Shown: positions 58,372-64,000 of the stretch, piece by piece
How the letters are laid out: every line of letters starts with the position of its first letter
Numbering within the stretch: position 1 is the first letter of the stretch
NCBI GenBank assembly: GCA_020466095.1
Contig: CM035808.1
Coordinates: 9,455,012-9,519,011 of the forward strand
Direction of reading: 5' to 3'
Length of the DNA: 64,000 bases
Origin: Chlorops oryzae
Lineage: Eukaryota > Arthropoda > Insecta > Diptera > Chloropidae
Notes under the pieces: generated by a model
Databases searched by the model: none
The model's input: the letters and a program-made list of their open reading frames with translations, nothing else
Told to the model about the DNA's origin: nothing
Made by a program: the position numbers and the translations under genes

Positions 58372-60585
58372 ATGGTAAGTGTTTTAACTTTTTTCACAAT
58401 TGCTATGTATTGCATGTTTATATGTTTTATATGAATTGGTTATGAAAATAGGCGGGAAGTTTTCTTTGCACCGAGGTGGTCGAATTCAATTTCGATTGAA
58501 AAAAAAAGTGTTTTTGTTCAAGCACGTGAGACTTCTAGACGTTTCAGCGTGGTTGCTCAAGAAATGAGTCATTCGGCTGTAGAAAGAAAGTTTGGTTATG
58601 TTGAACACAACGCTTTTTTTGAGCGCCGCCTTTTAGGGTTGCCGCATTTCGATGTTATAATGCTGTTTGTTCGTTTTGCAGGAGGTTTCACTAAATCCAG
58701 TTCGTGTGCTCAAACATGATGCTCAAGAGGAAAAGGCGGAGCTGGCTCGGCTTTCGTCTTTTATTGGAGCGATAGCGATTGGGGATCTTGTTAAGAGTAC
58801 ACTCGGTCCTAAAGGCATGGATAAAATTCTGGTCTCACATGGACGTTATGCTGGCAAAGTTGAGGTCACGAATGACGGTGCCACCATTTTGCGTTCCGTT
58901 GGCGTCGACAATCCGGCCGCCAAGATATTGGTGGACATGTCTCGCGTTCAGGATGAAGAAGTTGGTGATGGCACAACTTCCGTTACAGTCTTCGCTGCCG
59001 AGTTGTTGCGCGAGGCCGAGAAGCTGGTTGAACAAAAATTGCATCCACAGATCATAATTGCTGGATGGCGCATGGCAACCCAGGTAGCAAGGGAGGCCCT
59101 AACTGCAGCTTCTCAAGACAATTCTGCCGATAGTGATAAGTTCAAGGAAGATCTTATGAATATTGCACGTACAACATTGTCGTCGAAAATTCTGCATCAC
59201 AACAAAGATTTCTTCTCGAATTTGGCTGTTGAGGCTGTGATGCGCCTAAAGGGATCTGGCGAATTAAGTGCTATTCAAATTATCAAAAAGACTGGCGGTA
59301 CTCTGGAGGATTCATTCTTAGATGAGGGTTTCCTTTTGGACAAAAAACCTGGTGTTCATCAACCACAAAGGGTAATTTAACTATTTCTCTTAACTTATAT
59401 ACGTATTAATGATACTTGGTGGTTAAAATTTTCATATTTGCTATCACCGCGTCAAAGCGGCTGTGAGTTATGTGCAACTGAATCATATCACAGCCATTTT
59501 GACGAGTTTGATGGTAAATGATGCTCAACAGTTAGACAAGTTTTTAGTTTAATTTTGAAATTAATAAATCAGGGATTACATAAAATCATTTTTTAATATA
59601 GATTGAAAAGGCCAAGATCCTTATTGCCAATACTCCGATGGATACCGATAAGATTAAGGTATTTGGTAGTTCGATCAAAGTCGACTCGCTTTCAAAGATT
59701 GCCGACTTGGAAATAGCTGAGAAAGAGAAGATGAAGGAGAAGGTTCAAAAGATCTTGGCGCATAATTGCAACGTGTTCATCAATCGCCAGTTGATATATA
59801 ATTATCCAGAACAGCTATTTGCCGACGCCGGCGTTATGGCAATTGAGCATGCCGATTTCGATGGTGTGGAACGCTTGGCTCTGGTCACGGGTGGTGAAAT
59901 CGTATCGACCTTTGATAATCCTTCGCTCGTTAAATTAGGAGAATGTGATGTTATCGAACAAATTATGATTGGAGAGGATACACTTTTGCGTTTTAGTGGT
60001 GTGAAACTTGGTGAAGCCTGCACGATCGTTATTCGCGGTGCCACTCAACAGATTGTTGATGAAGCTGATCGTTCCCTGCATGATGCTTTGTGTGTTTTAG
60101 CTGCAACAGTTAAAGAGTCTCGCATTGTGTATGGTGGCGGTTGCTCTGAAGCACTTATGGCAACTGCGGTTCTAAAGAAGGCGGGCGAAACACCTGGAAA
60201 GGAATCTATTGCTATGGAGGCTTTTGCACGTAAGTTATTTGGTTCCTGAAGTAATGCAAACTTTTCCATTAAAAAGTTTTTTTTTTTTTATATATTAGGA
60301 GCACTCTTGGCACTGCCAACTGCGATAGCTGACAATGCTGGATATGATTCCGCCCAGCTCATTACTGAACTTCGAGCCTTACATGCACAGGGGAAATCAA
60401 CTATGGGTCTTGATATGGAAAACGGAAAAATTGGTGATATGAAAGATCTTGGCATAACAGAGTCCTTTGCTGTCAAGCGTCAAGTATTATTGTCCGCTGC
60501 CGAAGCAGCCGAAATGATTGTGCGCGTCGATGATATAATCAAGTGTGCTCCAAGACGTCGTGTGCCTGACCGCGGTTACTGTTAA
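58372..60585 (+). CDS. CCT2: Chaperonin CCT subunit beta (TCP-1 beta)
   Basis: Four exons: 58372-58374 (only the ATG, followed directly by GTAAGT), 58682-59371, 59602-60229 and 60299-60585. They encode 535 residues, the same length as human CCT2. Group II chaperonin motifs are all present: [44 protein letters not shown] (ATPase), [46 protein letters not shown] and [12 protein letters not shown], with the C-terminal end RVPDRGYC. The protein is one of eight subunits of each ring of the cytosolic TRiC/CCT complex, which folds actin, tubulin and WD40 proteins using ATP. The gene looks intact. An ATTAAA signal lies just after the stop. Confidence 0.97.
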
Positions 60586-61301
60586 GTAACATTAAAATAA
60601 TCACCTTAACTGAGATAACATCATCAACTACGCATACTAAATAGTTTAACATTAAGATAAGAAATTAATTTATAAACAAATTTTTTAATTTTTTGTTGTC
60701 CTAATGATCAAGTGCTTCAAAAAGCCCCGAATTCATGTTCTCAACTCTTGGTATTCTAAAATATATTCAAAAACTAACAAAAAACCAAAATTTTCAAAAC
60801 CCGGAAGTTCCCAGTAGTTTCCCAGATATAACTACTTGAAATTTTGTGATCCATCTCATGAATTTGAGTCATTACTGGCTTTGAGTTTTCGTCAACCATG
60901 GATTTGAGTCATTAATGACTGAGTTTTCGGCAACCATGAATTCCCCCAAGACGCATAATTTTGTGCCTTGGGCAAGTTGGGTTGCGCCTGAACTATGTAG
61001 TTATAGTAATTTGCGTCTTGGACAAATTAGTCTGTGTTTGAACTAAGTATCTGTCACAAAAGTTCGTGTCTTAGCTATATGTGTTATCTATTTTTGGTGG
61101 AGGTCTGAGCTAATTCCCTCGGCAAAAGATTGTGTTTTCGCTATGCCAGTTGGTGTCTGAACTCTGTTCTTACGTCATGAATATCTGATAGAGGACTTTG
61201 AGTGGGACACAAAATTTTATGGAAATCGTGCATTTCGGAGCGAAGACACAAATTTTGTTTTAGTCAAACTATTTTAGTCAATACATAAAATTTTGTGTCT
61301 T
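60586..61301. other. CCT2 3' flank into repeat DNA
   Basis: ATTAAA/AATAAT signals follow the stop codon. From about 60850 short diverged duplicates appear (GGATTTGAGTCATTA twice, TTGTGTCTTAGC-like words), leading into the tandem repeat at 61302. Confidence 0.45.
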
Positions 61302-62890
61302 AGCTAGCCACGTTGTCTGGTTTTGATGCGAATTTCTGATAGAGGACTTTGAGAGGGCGTAGCACAAAAAGTAGGCGTGGCAGCGTTACGAAGTTAAACT
61401 TTTCCGACTTTGGGGCACATGAGTAACCTATGTTCCGAATTTGAGGACCGTGGGTTCAAAATTGTGGATGTTGGCGAAAACCGTGTTCTGTTTGAGGGGG
61501 TTGGGGGGGTTCGATTTCGGAAATTTTTTTCGGAATCTCTTAGACAATCACGGAATAACGTCCATGCCAAATTTCAAAGCCCTAGGGCAACTCCTTCTAT
61601 GATTTCCAAAAAATGTATGGAGTCAAGCTCCTTATGCGAGTGAAAACACCTTTGAGTGGGCGTAGCACAAAAAGTAGGCGTGGCAGCGTTACGAAGTTAA
61701 ACTTTTTCAACTTTGGGGCACATGAGTAACCTATGTTCCGAATTTGAGGACCGTGGGTTCAAAATTGTGGATTTTGGCAAAAACCGTGTTCTGGTTGAGG
61801 GGGTTGGGGGGGTCCGATTTCGGAAATTTTTTTTGGAATCTCTTAGACAATCACGGAATAACGTCCATGCCAAATTTCAAAGCCCTAGGGCAACTCCTTC
61901 TATGATTTCCCAAAACTGTATGAAAATCGTGCATTTTGGAGCCAAAACACAAAATTTGTATTAGTCAAACTAATTTAGTCAAGACATAAAATGTTGTGTC
62001 TTAGCTAGCCACGTTGTCTGGTTTTGATGCGAATTTCTGATAGAGGACTTTGAGAGGGCGTAGCACAAAAAGTAGGCGTGGCAGCGTAACGAAGTAAAAC
62101 TTTTCTAATTCTGGGGAACATGATTAACCTATGTTCCGAATTTGAGGACCGTGGGTTCAAAATTGTGGATTTTGGCAAAAACCGTGTTCTGTTTGAGGGG
62201 GTTGGGGGGGTTCGATTTCGGAAATTTTTTTCGGAATCTCTTAGACAATCACGGAATAACGTCCATGCCAAATTTCAAAGCCCTAGGGCAACTCCTTCTG
62301 TGATTTCCAAAAAATGTATGGAGTCAAGCTCCTTATGCGAGTGAAAACACCTTTGAGTGGGCGTAGCACAAAAAGTAGGCGTGGCAGCGTTACGAAGTTA
62401 AACTTTTTCAACTTTGGGGCACATGAGTAACCTATGTTCCGAATTTGAGGACCGTGGGTTCAAAATTGTGGATTTTGGCAAAACCCGTGTTCTGTTTAAA
62501 TTTTGTCTTAGCTAGCCACGTTGTCTGGTTTTGATGCGAATTATGTATTGACTAAAATAGTTTGACCAAAACAAAATTTGTGCCTTCGCTCCGAAATGCA
62601 CGATTTCCATACATTTTTGGGAAATCATAGAAGGAGTTGCCCTAGGGCCTTGAAATTTGGCAATGGATCAAGGTTACTTCCGTGATTGCGTCCTAAGAGA
62701 TTCGAAAAAAATTTCCGAAATCGAACCCCCCAACTTTCCCCTCAACCAGAACACGGTTTTTGCCAAGATATCCACAATTTTGAACCCACGGTCCTCAAAT
62801 TTGGAACATAGGTTATTCTGTTGCCCCAGAGTTGAAAAGTTTTACTTCGTAACGCTGCCACGCCTACTTTTTGTGCTACGCCCCTCAAAG
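61302..62890. repeat. Higher-order tandem and inverted repeat
   Basis: GCGTAGCACAAAAAGTAGGCG occurs (with minor changes) at 61357, 61660, 62059 and 62361, giving spacings near 303, 399 and 302. TTAGCTAGCCACGTTGTCTGG recurs 700 bases apart (61302 and 62002). So two units form a 700-bp block that is itself duplicated, the second truncated near 62540. From there to about 62890 the same unit follows in reverse orientation. The open frames within the units (such as 61410, 61713 and 62120) are parallel copies of repeat sequence, not genes. Confidence 0.85.
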
Positions 62891-64000
62891 TTCAACTCGT
62901 ATCAGAAATTCCATCAATTTGAACCAGACACGGTGCCTAGGCTAAACTTTGAGCAGACATGTATTCGATGTCCTAGAGTTAAATAAGTTTGACTAACTCC
63001 ACCCTAAATTTTGACTACGCTTGGCTCAAAATCACGATTTTGCAAACAGTTCCTTGAAATTCAGACAAGGTAGTTGCCCAAATTAGGGTATTGTAATAGT
63101 TTTTTGGACATATGTCACAACGATAAGGCTATCCGTGTATTGTCATAATATGCCAGATTTGCGTCCGAACAAAGAATTTCGAATCACCCCCACAACCCTC
63201 TATCAAATTCACGAACAATGTTATTTTGCAAACCACAATTTGTGACCCAGGTTATCAAATTATTGGAGACTCAATAGATTAGCATATTCCCGCGAAGTTT
63301 GAAAACGAGGGTCCGTACCTATCTATACGCTGCCAGCACTTTTTTGACATTTTAGACCTCTCAAATTCCTCTTATCAAAATCTTCATCATGATCCAGAGA
63401 TTCCCCCCTCGGCTTTGCATAATGTTTGAGATGAGACGTTTCATTCGGATCGCCCCTCCCATTGTCATCAAGCGTCATCATTGCAGACCTTCCGTACCCC
63501 TGTAGATACGAATTTATGGATCGACCCCCTAGCCAAGCTCTCCTACATAATGAACACGTTTATTCAATATCACAATTTTGAGGAAATTGACATAGAATAT
63601 TGCCAGAGCTTTGAACATTTGTCAAAAACATGTAGTCATTCCTATTTTTGTGCTAGCCTCTCAAAAGTCTTATCAGAAATTCGATAAAACCGCAACTGCT
63701 CTAAGACAAAACGTTTTAGATTTTGACTAAAATCATATGTTTGAACCCACGTCCAACAAAGGTTGTGTATATGCTTCCATTTGGTCCAACAGATTTAGCG
63801 AATACACAAGCCCTCTATCAGAAATTCGTGACGATACAATTTTATTGTTGTCGAAACACTGTGCGCCATGGTTATATCAAATTAATATGGAGACTCAAAA
63901 GATAGCATACTTCCCGGCGAAGTTTTGGAAAACATGAGGGCGTCCATCTATTACGCAGCATTTTTTGACCATTTTAGACCTCCTCACCTTATCCGTAAAT
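62891..64000. other. Diverged repeat flank, no gene seen
   Basis: Phrases such as ATCAGAAATTC and TTTTGACAT..TTTAGACCTC recur here (for example 63345 and 63965), suggesting older, weaker relatives of the preceding repeat. No coding sequence is recognised. Confidence 0.4.

Noticed and set aside
61410..62344. Three similar open frames starting MGHMSNLCSEF or MINLCSEF
   Set aside because: They are parallel copies of a repeat unit, each broken at unit edges, with no recognisable domain.

Overview
This is eukaryotic nuclear DNA, almost certainly from a higher fly (Diptera) with a large, AT-rich genome full of transposons. The evidence is GT-AG introns (one about 15 kb), long poly-A/T runs, a TRPV channel whose protein reads as the fly Inactive type, and many small DNA transposons. 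The exact family (tephritid-like or another cyclorrhaphan) cannot be fixed from the sequence alone.

Four genes can be supported. (1) 16771-41659, plus strand: an unrecognised secreted protein gene with a signal-peptide exon, a 15 kb first intron and a set of alternative middle exons. Three of these (32188, 33506, 35517) are clearly duplicates of one another; a fourth (39433) is a possible relative. They are followed by three shared 3' exons. Two R-N-K-R furin-type sites are encoded. (2) 48834-51630, plus strand: a small bHLH factor of the paraxis/scleraxis (TCF15) class in three exons. (3) 51848-56860, minus strand: the TRPV channel subunit Inactive (iav), reconstructed as 11 exons and 1091 residues. 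(4) 58372-60585, plus strand: chaperonin subunit CCT2 (TCP-1 beta), 4 exons and 535 residues, the first exon contributing only the ATG. The bHLH gene and iav converge with 217 bp between stop codons; iav and CCT2 are divergent across 1.5 kb.

The rest is mostly mobile and repeated DNA. Several elements can be delimited by their terminal inverted repeats (TIRs) and target site duplications (TSDs): hAT-type with 8-bp TSDs (11360, 34706, 46909, 57443), TA-flanked Tc1/mariner/pogo-type (2322, 3291, 20815, 34943, 42949), TTAA-flanked (3545, 27698, 49531, 57514), and a retroposed insert with a 16-bp TSD (18428). Nesting is common. Two larger elements have about 500-bp inverted arms: a DD41D transposase element (42949-44642) and a 1.9 kb element (28327-30219) enclosing a decayed copy of an arthropod protein family of unknown function. 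A dead LINE on the minus strand ends in a (TTAGG)n tract at 44690-44915. Three dispersed copies of a 43-bp-minisatellite element (6751, 46567, 50826), a 14-bp satellite (36609-37264), a 45-bp array (40150-41100) and a higher-order repeat near the right end (61302-62890) make up most of the remaining structure.

Exon coordinates were derived by hand from splice sites and reading phase. All element and family assignments are from motif recognition, with no database search.
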